A stretch of 64,000 bases of DNA from Branchiostoma floridae (Eukaryota; Chordata; Leptocardii; Amphioxiformes; Branchiostomatidae), in contig NC_049988.1 in NCBI RefSeq assembly GCF_000003815.2, positions 23,768,172 through 23,832,171 on the forward strand. The letters run 5' to 3'. The position numbers and the translations under genes were made by a program. Position 1 is the first letter of the stretch, and each line of letters starts with the position of its first letter. Of the stretch, positions 56,401 through 64,000 are shown piece after piece. A model generated the notes under the pieces. That model was not told where the DNA came from. It saw only the letters and a list, made by a program, of their open reading frames with translations, and searched no databases.

Positions 56401-58239
56401 TCCGTCCCGAGACGCTCCGTCCTGCAGCAGACGGGCCGGAGAGCGGGCCCGGCCGCCCGTCCTGCAGCAGACGGGCCGGAGAGCGGGCCCGGCCGCCCGT
56501 CCTGTCTCATCCCACCCCCCACCACAGGGCGGAGAGAATGGCCAACACTCTCACTCTGCCCTTTTGTGGTAAACTGTCTGTTGGTTGTCTCATACTAAGA
56601 CATTGTAGTATCTACAGGTCTACGCTGACCAGAGATGGTAAACTGTCTGTTTGTCAAACGCAATATAGCGAATTTTTGCCGGTGCACAGACGCGGGTCTT
56701 TCAACCATTCGTTTGGTTTCAATGGATGCATTTTGCATGGATGCATGGATCGTTCAATTTAACCAAACCCTTCTAATAGCCCTTCTATGCGCGTTATTGC
56801 GTAAATGTGCCATCGTGGCCTAGCGGTCTGCAGCACGGTACTTATTGAAGTAGTAGCAGTTTGCTTCTCCAGCCGTAGATCGTGGGTTCGATCCCAACTT
56901 GCTGAATTTTTTTCTTTTTTAGACAAATCTCATGTAGTGCTTTTTTAATAGATGAAAGACCAATTCAGTAATTCGATGTTTAAAAATTCTTTTTTTTTCG
57001 TGTGATTTTGTTTAACATCCAGGCTTTTTCCAAAATACGCACCGGCCAGCTTTTTTCAGAAGCTTTCTTGTTTTAAAAGTTACAACGTCCTGTTCAGTAT
57101 TCCGTTAGGCTAACGTCACATTCTACTCTCGAAGCAAAGGTTAGGCCCCGGCTGTTTTTAAAACGTTTGTTTTTGAGTCGTTTTTGTCGGGCTTTCTACT
57201 AGTATTTTGTATCTTGTATTGTAGGTTTTGACAATCAAGATACAATACCAGACCTGGCTTTAATGCATCATTAGTCTGCTATATGAGGCAGCATTGTGTT
57301 TTTGTGCAATTTGTTGAAATGACTCTTTTCCCTTCCGTCTCCCTGAACCTCCAGGAAGCTGTAATTGTTCCAGTAACGCTGTCATACTGCAGCCAGTGAG
57401 AGGTATATATAATTCTCTATCGACTTTCCTTTTATTCTAGATTTGGTACAATCTTCATAGTCTACATTTGACTTGGTTTTCTGCCAACACTGACTTTCGT
57501 AAGTCATTGTTAACATGGTAAGTTCGCTATTTTGAGATAAACTTCATTCCTTTGATGTATCCTTTGATGTACATGTAACTCAAAATGACTTACAGATTGT
57601 GACGACGTCTACAAGGCAGGCCACACCACCAGCGGTGTCTACACCATCCAGCCAGACGCTGCCGGAGCCTCGTTCCGGGTCTACTGTGAGATGGAAGCCG
57701 GGATCGGCGGCTGGACTGTCCTCCAGAAGCGCTTCGACGGTTCTGTAGATTTCGCTCGGGACTGGGAAACGTACAAAAATGGGTTCGGGGCCCTTGTCGG
57801 CGAGTTTTGGCTGGGAAATGACAAAATCTATCAGGTTTCTAGTTTCAGGGAATACCTTCTGCACATTGATCTCGAGAATTGGTCCTCGGAAACGGTATAT
57901 GCTGAATATGACAGGTTCTATATCGAGGATGAAGCAGCAAAGTACCGACTGCATGTTGATGCCTATAGCGGCACTGCTGGGGATGGTGGGGATGGGTTAA
58001 GCTTTCATGATGGTTGCAGATTCTCAACACACGACCAGGATGTTTCGGGCTATGACTGCGTCGCTAGCAGCGGTGGTCGTGGTGGTTGGTGGTATGAAGT
58101 TTGTGACCTCGTTAACCTGAACCAGCCGTACAAGCATGGCGGCGGGGGGGATTCTGCACATGGTATGCAATGGACAGCATGGTCAGCTCACCGGTGGTCC
58201 ATCAAGGCTTCTGTCATGAAGATCAGACCTGCTCCTTAG
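53471..58239 (+). CDS. Receptor gene G: fibrinogen-domain type II membrane protein lacking collagen
   Basis: The exons are 53471-53510, 55150-55242, 55335-55433, 55533-55637, 55905-56041, 56188-56320, 57355-57402 and 57596-58239. The total is 1299 nt, in frame (432 residues). Order: [13 protein letters not shown], cassettes with NPMY, NSVY and NALY, a transmembrane exon, a 44-residue stalk, a 16-residue hinge and a fibrinogen domain. It is the inverted partner of gene A. The collagen repeats are missing, and the first cassette (about 54765-54832) has lost its acceptor. Ligand unknown. Confidence 0.83.
53840..54085 (-). mobile_element. LINE endonuclease relic (right arm)
   Basis: The minus strand reads [20 protein letters not shown], the partner of the left-arm relic at 7990-8345. 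It is broken and lies in the first intron of gene G. Confidence 0.6.
54765..54832 (+). pseudogene. Dead first cassette exon of gene G
   Basis: It reads MARQTDRRAARVHIPLYASG and keeps a donor (GAAG/GTATAA). The acceptor and first codons present in gene A (7337 side) are deleted, and NPLY has become IPLY. Confidence 0.7.
54865..55060 (-). mobile_element. LINE C-terminal relic (right arm)
   Basis: The minus strand encodes ETPQRQDSKDCRRGIKSARR followed by WTAQDRKDWRKFVSAL, a typical LINE ORF2 tail. It is the partner of 7040-7230 and better preserved. Confidence 0.6.
55150..55637 (+). CDS. Gene G three cytoplasmic cassette exons
   Basis: The exons are 55150-55242 (93 nt, NPMY), 55335-55433 (99 nt, NSVY) and 55533-55637 (105 nt, NALY). 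All are phase 1-1. Only the first keeps a canonical NPxY, so G has fewer potential sorting signals than A. Confidence 0.85.
55905..56041 (+). CDS. Gene G transmembrane exon
   Basis: It encodes DRTDPGGASGRGALCSFIRS, then HRSC and a helix ([19 protein letters not shown]) ending NKE. Confidence 0.9.
56418..56497. repeat. Two tandem copies of a 40-bp GC-rich unit in gene G intron
   Basis: The unit begins CGTCCTGCAGCAGACGGGCC. The left arm has a single copy near 5222-5264, so the duplication is specific to the right arm. Confidence 0.8.
56808..56909 (+). mobile_element. tRNA-like element with A and B boxes (probable SINE head)
   Basis: The A box TGGCCTAGCGG (56816-56826) and B box GGTTCGATCCC (56885-56895) have tRNA-like spacing for a type with a long variable arm. 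The acceptor and D stems do not pair, so it is not a functional tRNA. It lies inside roughly 380 bp of sequence that is absent from the corresponding intron of gene A, consistent with an insertion. Confidence 0.6.
57355..57402 (+). CDS. Gene G hinge exon replacing the collagen exon
   Basis: The 48-nt exon encodes [15 protein letters not shown], after a CTCCAG acceptor that was coding sequence (a Pro-Gly codon pair) in gene A. Phase 1 at both ends is preserved, so the shortened protein stays in frame. Confidence 0.82.
57596..58239 (+). CDS. Gene G terminal exon: fibrinogen C-terminal domain
   Basis: It shares [16 protein letters not shown] and [11 protein letters not shown] with gene A. The calcium loop reads DQDVSG instead of DQDNDDISG. 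An extra Cys appears in DGCRF, and the end region (HGMQWTAWSAHRWSIKASVM) is diverged. Calcium-dependent binding may be reduced. Confidence 0.92.
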
Positions 58240-59850
58240 AAATAAGCAACTTAAACTAAACCCACGCACCGACGTTTGCCTCTAACAGATTTCTAGATCT
58301 TTGCACGCAATCAGCTAACAGCTTGTTCACGTCATGTTAGTCGTATGCTGCCGTTCTAAAGATATTGCCTGATTGTCCTTTTATTTATTAGTTTTGGTCG
58401 ACTCTCGATGGCCAATATGTCGCGAGGTGCCGACAGTCGAGCGTGGACTCATGTAGTAATGTTCTAAGTGCATTAGTGTAGTAAAGAAAACAAGGCTGTG
58501 AACCTTTGGTCAGGCTCACTTGACATTCGGCTAGTTTTGGTCTGCTTACCCTGTTCCTGATTTTCAATACTGCGTAGTTTTGGCAAATCTTAAGATTGAA
58601 CGGAAATTTTATTTGCGTAATGTCTGTAGGCGTGGTATTTTTAATTCAGCATAAAGCGAAGTCGACCTTCATGACTTCGTTGTAAGTTGCATTGGGTGCA
58701 CCCCCCACCCCCACCACCACCACATCTCTCTCTCTCTCTCTCTCTGTCAGTCTTTACAGACTATGACACTATGCTACTCAAAAAGAACCTTAAAGCGACA
58801 TGGAAGACTACAATACAAAAGTGTAAAAATTAAATACGCCACCACCACCATCAACACACACATGCCGCACTACTCTCCATACAGGCCCCTAAGATGCCTT
58901 GGATAGTTACGACTGCAAAGAATGACTCTGGAAAAAAAACGTTGATCTTTGGTATTTAATACCTTTCCAAGTTTGACAGCATGACTTTGGGCATTTGAAC
59001 CAAGATCTAATTTAGCGCAAAGTTAGCCTTCTTTAAAGGCTTTTACCAGCGCTAGCTTTTTGGGGCGCCGATTCTTGATTCGCAACACTGGCTAACGTTT
59101 TCTAATGCCTTGAGAGGAAGTTCCGCAAGATCACAAAGATACTATAGTAATAATTTTAGCTGCAGTTTTGCAAAAATGAGCAAAAGATGGCAAACAGTGC
59201 AGTAGTAAACTCCTTAAAACTACTTTTCGAACTCATTCACATTCTAAAATTCTTACATTCCATACATAGACAACTTCAAATCCGATTTGTACAATGAACT
59301 GTATAGACATATAAGGAAAACTTATTCCACATAAGGCCATACCGACTAAATTTTAAGGATGACATTCACCGGAGACCCCAAAACAAATGCACGTTGGCGA
59401 GAAAAAGACAATTTAGCAAAACAAAAATTCCTCTAAACCAAAGGACTAAACACATGCATCCAGACCATTCTTTCCCAAGCTTCTTATGTTCACCTCCAGA
59501 GAGACTGAAACAGACAATCGTCGCCAGTTCAATCATGTTTATTCATTGTATTGCCATTCTTCATTGCTGTTCAAAGAAGGAACAAGGGAGCTGCAGCACC
59601 ATGCCCTGAACATGTGCCCCCTTACCCCGGAGAGCAATAATGAAATCCAAATTGACCAGGGGTGCTATTGTGTGGCCTGTGGCCAAAGTTTTTTTTTTTG
59701 CTAAGAAAAGAAATGCTATCTATAAAATTAAGTCAGTGTGGCCTAATAATTACTTAAAATGTCATTAGGATTTCCTGACTAGTCTTTTTGTCTCCAGTCT
59801 GATGTAGATGTCTACAGAACCTCTGTGGTGGGAGTCTCTTTTTCGTGCGG
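58240..59850. other. Spacer between gene G and the zinc-finger gene
   Basis: Homology to the left arm ends at about 58720. A (TC)n run lies at 58722-58745. The rest shows no recognisable exon or element. It may hold the 3' UTR of the zinc-finger gene, including a minus-strand AATAAA at 59538-59543. Confidence 0.5.
59538..59543 (-). terminator. Candidate polyadenylation signal of the zinc-finger gene
   Basis: AATAAA on the minus strand, about 310 bp downstream of the zinc-finger stop codon. It is supported by position only. Confidence 0.35.
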
Positions 59851-59854
59851 TGAC

Positions 59855-62800
59855 TTAGGCGACCAAATTGGGGATTTCACCAGTGTGAGACTGAACATGG
59901 ACTTTAAGATTCTTCCGTCGCTTGAACTGTTTGCCGCACTCCTTACAACTGTGCGGTTTCTCACCTGTGTGAGTTCGCCTATGGACTTTCAGACTCTTGC
60001 GTCGCTTGAACTTCTTGCCACATTTGTCACAGCTGTGCGGTTTCTCACCTTTGTGAGTTTGCCTGTGGACTTTTAGATTCTTGCGTCGCTTGAACTGCTT
60101 GCCACAATCCTTACATTTGTAGGGTTTCTCACCAGTGTGAGTTCGTTGGTCTTCCTTTAGATCACCCTTTCGATGAAGGTTGTCACCTGTGAGAGCTTCC
60201 ATGGAGGGTCTCTCACCAATGTGGGTTTCCTTGGAAGGTCTCTCACCAGTGTTCATGGTGGGTTTCTCTTCATTGTGATGATTCTCCAAATGTCTTCTGA
60301 GACCACTGCTGTCAGCATAGCATTTGCTGCACTTCTCACACTTGTGGGGTTTCTCTCCAGTGTGAGTCAAGATGTGCCTTCTCAGATCCTTGGCAGAACA
60401 AAACCTTCTGTTGCATTCCTCACAACAGAAAGGCTTCTCAACACTGTGAGTGAACATGTGTTTCTTCAGGTCGTTGGTGTGACTAAAGCTTTTGCTGCAC
60501 TCCTTACAACTGTAGGGTTTCTCTCCTGTGTGGGTCCTCATGTGTGTCCTCAGAGCACTGGCGAAACAAAAGATTTTACCGCAATGCTCACAGCTGTAGG
60601 GTCTCTCACCGGTGTGAGTCAGCATGTGACTCTTTAGTGCACCCGGCTCACTGAACTGCCTGCTGCACTCCTTACAGTTGTACGGTTTTTCACCTGTGTG
60701 GGTCCTCATGTGACGCTTTAGTCCACTCGGCTGATTGAACTGCTTGCCGCACTCTTCACAGCTGTACGGTTTCTCTCCCGTGTGAGTCCGCATGTGTCTT
60801 CTACAAGCGCTAGAATCGCTAAACTGTTTGCCGCACTCCTCACATTTGTAGGGTTTCTCGCCGGTGTGAGTCCGTATGTGTAGTCGTAGGTGAGCCATTC
60901 GACCGAACTGTTTGCTACATTTTTCACAGCTGTAAGGTTTATTACCAGTGTGTGTCCGCATGTGTGCCTTAAGGTTAGGAAGAGTCCTAAACTGCATCCC
61001 GCATTTTTCACACATGTGGGGTTTCTCACCCGCATGGATCAACATGTGTTTCTTTAGGTTAGTCATTGTTCTAAAACATGTTCCGCACTTTTCACACATG
61101 TAGGGTTTCTCACCACTGTGAGTTTTCAGGTGTGCGTTTAGACAAGATAGTACACTGTACTCCTTGCTGCACTGGTCACACTTGTAGGGTTTTTCCCCAG
61201 TGTGAGTAAACATGTGTTGCTTTAGGTTGCTTGCCTGACTAAACTGCTTGCCGCATTCCTTACAGCCGTATGGTTTCTCCCCTGTGTGAGTCTGCATGTG
61301 TATTTTGAGACCATACCGGTGTCGAAACTCCCTGTTGCACAGGTCACAGCTATAGGGTTTCTCTCCAGTGTGAGTCATTGTGTGTGATTTCAATCCACTC
61401 AGAGTAACGAAGTGTTTGCTGCACTCCTCACACTTGTACGGCTTTTCACCAGATTGGGAGTGGGTCCACATGTGCTTATTGCGACTACTAGCGTCTCTAA
61501 ACTGCTTGCCGCAAACCTCACAGCTGTAAGGTTTCTCCCCTGTGTGAGTGCGCATGTGCCTCTTTAGGCTACATTGGAAACTAAACTGCCTGCTACACTC
61601 TTCACAGCTATATGGCTTCTCCCCGGTGTGAGTCCTCATATGTTCCGTCAAGTTACACTGATATTGAAACTTCTTTTCACACACATCACATGCATAGGGT
61701 TTCTCACCACTGTGATTCAAAGTTTGTCCATCAGTGTGACTCAAAGTTTGTCCATCAGTGTGAGTCAAAGTTTGTCCACCAGCGTGACTCAAAGTTTGTC
61801 CATCAGTGTGACTCAAAGTTTGTCCATCAGTGTGAGCCAAAGTATGTCCATCAGTGTGACTCAAAGTTTGTCCATCAGTGTGACTCAAAGTTTGTCCATC
61901 AGTGTGAGCCAAAGTATGTCCATCAGTGTGACTCAAAGTTTGTCCATCAGCGTGACTCAAAGTTTGTCCATCAGTGTGACTCAAAGTTTGTCCATCAGTG
62001 TGAGCCAAAGTATGTCCATCAGTGTGACTCAAAGTTTGTCCATCAGTGTGACTCAAAGTTTGTCCATCAGTGTGACTCAAAGTATGTCCACCAGCGTGAC
62101 TCAAAGTTTGTCCATCAGTGTGACTCAAAGTACGTCCATCAGTGTGACTCAAAGTATGTCCATCAGAGTGAGCCAAAGTATGTCCATCAGCGTGACTCAA
62201 AGTTTGTCCACCAATTTGAGTCAAAGTATGTCCAACAGTCAATGCATGTGTCTTCAGATAACCAGATGTCTTAAACTGTTTGCTGCACTTCTCACACTTG
62301 TACGGCTTTTCCCTGGAGTGGGTCTTCATATGTCTTCTGCAATCACTAAGGGTACTGAATTGCTTGCTGCACTCCTCACACTGGTAGGGTTTCTCACCTG
62401 TGTGAGTGTACATGTGAGCTTTTAGATTATATTGTGATCTGAACTGCTTGCCGCATTCCATACAGCCGTAAGGTTTCTCCCTTGTGTGAATCAGCATGTG
62501 TGTCTTCAGACCTAGCTTGTGTTGAAACTTCTTGTTGCACAGGTTACAGCTATAGGGTCTGGGTCTCTCCCCAGTGTGAGTCAACATGTGGCTCTTCAAG
62601 AGACTTGGTAACATAAACTGTTTGCTGCACACCTCACACTTGTACGGTTTCTCCCCTGCGTGGATCTGCATGTGACTTTTACGAGCACTCTGGGTATTAA
62701 ATTCCTTGCCACACTCTTCGCATCTGTAGGGTTTCTCCCCCGAGTGAGTCCGCACGTGTGCCAGTAGGTGACCTTGATTTAAGAACTTCTTTCCGCACAC

Positions 62801-63991
62801 GTAACACCTGAAAGGTCTCTCACCGGTGTGAGCATGCATGTGGAGTGTTATCTCACACAAGCTGCTAAAGGTCTGCTTACATCTTCCACATGTGTAAGTA
62901 ATGGTCTGCATGTAGAGTTCCTCACCGGTGTGAGTTTCTGGGTTGGGTTTCTCATCGGTGTGAGTTTGCATGGGGGGTCTATCACCAGCGTGAGTTTCCA
63001 CGGAGGGTCTCTCACCAGCGTGAGTTTCCACTGAGGGTCCCTCACCAGCATGAGTTTCCACTGAGGGTCTCTCACCAGCGTGAGTTTCCACGGAGGGTCT
63101 CTCACCAGCATGAGTTTGCATGTTAGGTTTCTCATAGGTGTGAGTTTGCATGGAGGGTCTCTTACCAGCATAAGTTTTTGCGTTGGGTTTCTCAACATCG
63201 TGAATTTGCACATTGGGTTTCTCACCGGTGTGAGTTTGCATGGAGGGTCTCTCACAAGTGTGACTTTGCATGTTGCGTTTCTCACCGGTGTGAGTTTGCA
63301 CGTTGGGTCTCTCACCGGTGTAAGTTTGTACGTTGGGTCTCTCATCGGTGTCAGTTTGCATGGAGAGTCTCTCACCAGCGTGAGTTTGTATGGAGGGTCG
63401 CTTACCAGTGTGAGTTTGCATGTTGCATTTCTCGGCGGTGTGAGTTTGCACGTTGGGTCTCTCACCGGTGTAAGTTTGTACGTTGGGTCTCTCACCGGTG
63501 TCAGTTTGCATGGAGAGTCTCTCACCAGCGTGAGTTTGTATGGAGGGTCTCTCACCGGTGTAAGTTTGTACGTTGGGTCTCTCACTGGTGTCAGTTTGCA
63601 TGGAGGGTCTCTCACCAGCGAGAGTTTGCATGGAGGGTCTCTCACCAGCATGAGTTTGCATGGAGGGTCTCTCACCAGCGTGAGTTTGCACGTTGGGTCT
63701 CTCACCAGCGTGAGTTTGCACGTTGGGACTCTCACAAGTGTGAGTTTGCATGGAGGGTCTCTCACCAGCGTGAGTTTGCATGGAGGGTGTCTCACAAGCA
63801 TGAGTTCCCATGAAGGGTTTCTCTTCAGTGTTAATTTCAAAGAAGGGTCTCTCACCAGCGTGAGATTCCATGGAGGGTTCTTCAGCAATGTTAGTTTCAA
63901 TGGAGGGTCTCTCAACAGTGTGAGTTTCCATGGAGGGTTTCTCATCAGTGTTAGTTTCAATGGAGGGTCTCTCACCAGTGTACGTGTCCAT
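59855..63991 (-). CDS. Long C2H2 zinc-finger protein with two short-repeat arrays, 5' end beyond window
   Basis: The frame is open from the right edge to TAA at 59855-59857 (1378 codons visible), so the real start is probably outside. From the N-terminus it has about 36 degenerate 10-residue units ([10 protein letters not shown] pattern) and seven C2H2 fingers. An eighth finger runs into about 23 units of an 8-residue repeat (DGQTLSHT). Seventeen fingers follow, then a spacer with one dead finger ([10 protein letters not shown]) and three near-identical C-terminal fingers rich in KRRK. Fingers are joined by TGEKPY linkers. Expected role: nuclear DNA-binding transcription factor; target unknown. 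No effector domain is visible. Confidence 0.88.
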   Translation of the reverse strand: MDTYTGERPSIETNTDEKPSMETHTVERPSIETNIAEEPSMESHAGERPFFEINTEEKPFMGTHACETPSMQTHAGERPSMQTHTCESPNVQTHAGERPNVQTHAGERPSMQTHAGERPSMQTLAGERPSMQTDTSERPNVQTYTGERPSIQTHAGERLSMQTDTGERPNVQTYTGERPNVQTHTAEKCNMQTHTGKRPSIQTHAGERLSMQTDTDERPNVQTYTGERPNVQTHTGEKRNMQSHTCERPSMQTHTGEKPNVQIHDVEKPNAKTYAGKRPSMQTHTYEKPNMQTHAGERPSVETHAGERPSVETHAGEGPSVETHAGERPSVETHAGDRPPMQTHTDEKPNPETHTGEELYMQTITYTCGRCKQTFSSLCEITLHMHAHTGERPFRCYVCGKKFLNQGHLLAHVRTHSGEKPYRCEECGKEFNTQSARKSHMQIHAGEKPYKCEVCSKQFMLPSLLKSHMLTHTGERPRPYSCNLCNKKFQHKLGLKTHMLIHTREKPYGCMECGKQFRSQYNLKAHMYTHTGEKPYQCEECSKQFSTLSDCRRHMKTHSREKPYKCEKCSKQFKTSGYLKTHALTVGHTLTQIGGQTLSHADGHTLAHSDGHTLSHTDGRTLSHTDGQTLSHAGGHTLSHTDGQTLSHTDGQTLSHTDGHTLAHTDGQTLSHTDGQTLSHADGQTLSHTDGHTLAHTDGQTLSHTDGQTLSHTDGHTLAHTDGQTLSHTDGQTLSHAGGQTLTHTDGQTLSHTDGQTLNHSGEKPYACDVCEKKFQYQCNLTEHMRTHTGEKPYSCEECSRQFSFQCSLKRHMRTHTGEKPYSCEVCGKQFRDASSRNKHMWTHSQSGEKPYKCEECSKHFVTLSGLKSHTMTHTGEKPYSCDLCNREFRHRYGLKIHMQTHTGEKPYGCKECGKQFSQASNLKQHMFTHTGEKPYKCDQCSKEYSVLSCLNAHLKTHSGEKPYMCEKCGTCFRTMTNLKKHMLIHAGEKPHMCEKCGMQFRTLPNLKAHMRTHTGNKPYSCEKCSKQFGRMAHLRLHIRTHTGEKPYKCEECGKQFSDSSACRRHMRTHTGEKPYSCEECGKQFNQPSGLKRHMRTHTGEKPYNCKECSRQFSEPGALKSHMLTHTGERPYSCEHCGKIFCFASALRTHMRTHTGEKPYSCKECSKSFSHTNDLKKHMFTHSVEKPFCCEECNRRFCSAKDLRRHILTHTGEKPHKCEKCSKCYADSSGLRRHLENHHNEEKPTMNTGERPSKETHIGERPSMEALTGDNLHRKGDLKEDQRTHTGEKPYKCKDCGKQFKRRKNLKVHRQTHKGEKPHSCDKCGKKFKRRKSLKVHRRTHTGEKPHSCKECGKQFKRRKNLKVHVQSHTGEIPNLVA
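61705..62265 (-). repeat. 24-bp minisatellite encoding 8-residue repeat in the zinc-finger gene
   Basis: About 23 units of the pattern [16 protein letters not shown] interrupt the finger array in frame. The repeat starts from the end of a finger ([11 protein letters not shown]), which suggests that it grew from a finger's His-containing helix end. Confidence 0.85.
62905..63991 (-). repeat. 30-bp minisatellite encoding 10-residue linker-like repeat
   Basis: About 36 visible units of [10 protein letters not shown] type continue past the window edge. Each resembles the H-TGERP linker between fingers without the finger. A similar short stretch recurs between finger 25 and the last three fingers. 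Confidence 0.85.
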
Positions 63992-64000
63992 GGAGGGTCT

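Noticed and set aside
56808-56909. Functional tRNA gene
   Set aside because: A and B boxes are present, but acceptor and D-stem pairing fail.
61574-62425. Plus-strand ORFs of SISVTQSL and KFVHQCDS repeats
   Set aside because: They are antisense to the 24-bp repeat in the zinc-finger gene. The minus frame continues into real fingers on both sides.
62848-63975. Second minus-strand ORF ([10 protein letters not shown] repeats) and plus-strand 63178-63813
   Set aside because: They are alternative frames of the 30-bp linker repeat. Only the frame continuous with the C2H2 fingers is supported.

Overview
The window looks like genomic DNA of a lancelet (Branchiostoma). It is an intron-rich, repeat-rich animal sequence with GT-AG introns, clustered C-type lectin and fibrinogen-domain genes, a long C2H2 zinc-finger gene, LINEs and MITEs. 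The organism call rests on remembered lancelet proteins with the same coiled-coil repeats and on domain content; no search was run.

The core (about 0.7-58.7 kb) is one family of type II membrane lectin-like receptors. I rebuilt seven full-length exon chains, and all seven are in frame by hand. On the minus strand they are A (3402-9309, collagen plus fibrinogen ectodomain), B (19464-26105), C (31139-37039) and D (38607-44654), the last three ending in C-type lectin domains (CTLDs). On the plus strand they are E (46001-47808) and F (49675-52017), both CTLD, and G (53471-58239, fibrinogen without collagen). A truncated eighth copy, H (11570-13315, minus), holds only 5' exons. All seven complete genes share one juxtamembrane/transmembrane exon and one stalk start, followed either by a CTLD or by (collagen)-fibrinogen. 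A, B, C, D, G and H begin with a 40-nt first exon and then short phase 1-1 cassettes that each encode one NPxY-type motif. E and F start with a different single cytoplasmic exon below a conserved upstream module that carries a CArG box.

A and G lie at the two ends in inverted orientation. Their homology extends into the flanks (about 690-9720 against about 53150-58720), so the locus is a large imperfect inverted duplication. The strand switch lies between D and E at about 45 kb. A LINE sits downstream of A with a 12-bp target duplication, and the G arm preserves the empty site.

Spacers hold a second LINE (27248-29550), a piggyBac-like MITE with five CRE palindromes, a hAT-like MITE with an 8-bp target duplication, three copies of a small CTGTAAA-ended MITE, 5S-rRNA-derived and tRNA-like relics, LINE fragments, minisatellites, and a repeated 3'-flank sequence downstream of five genes. 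From 59855 to the right edge runs a separate minus-strand zinc-finger gene (about 27 fingers). It contains two unusual short-repeat arrays and is open at the window edge.

Together the receptors look like innate-recognition or adhesion/uptake molecules: cytoplasmic endocytosis-type tyrosine motifs, one membrane pass, a stalk of 44 to 586 residues, and a sugar- or acetyl-binding head. Function is inferred from domains only.
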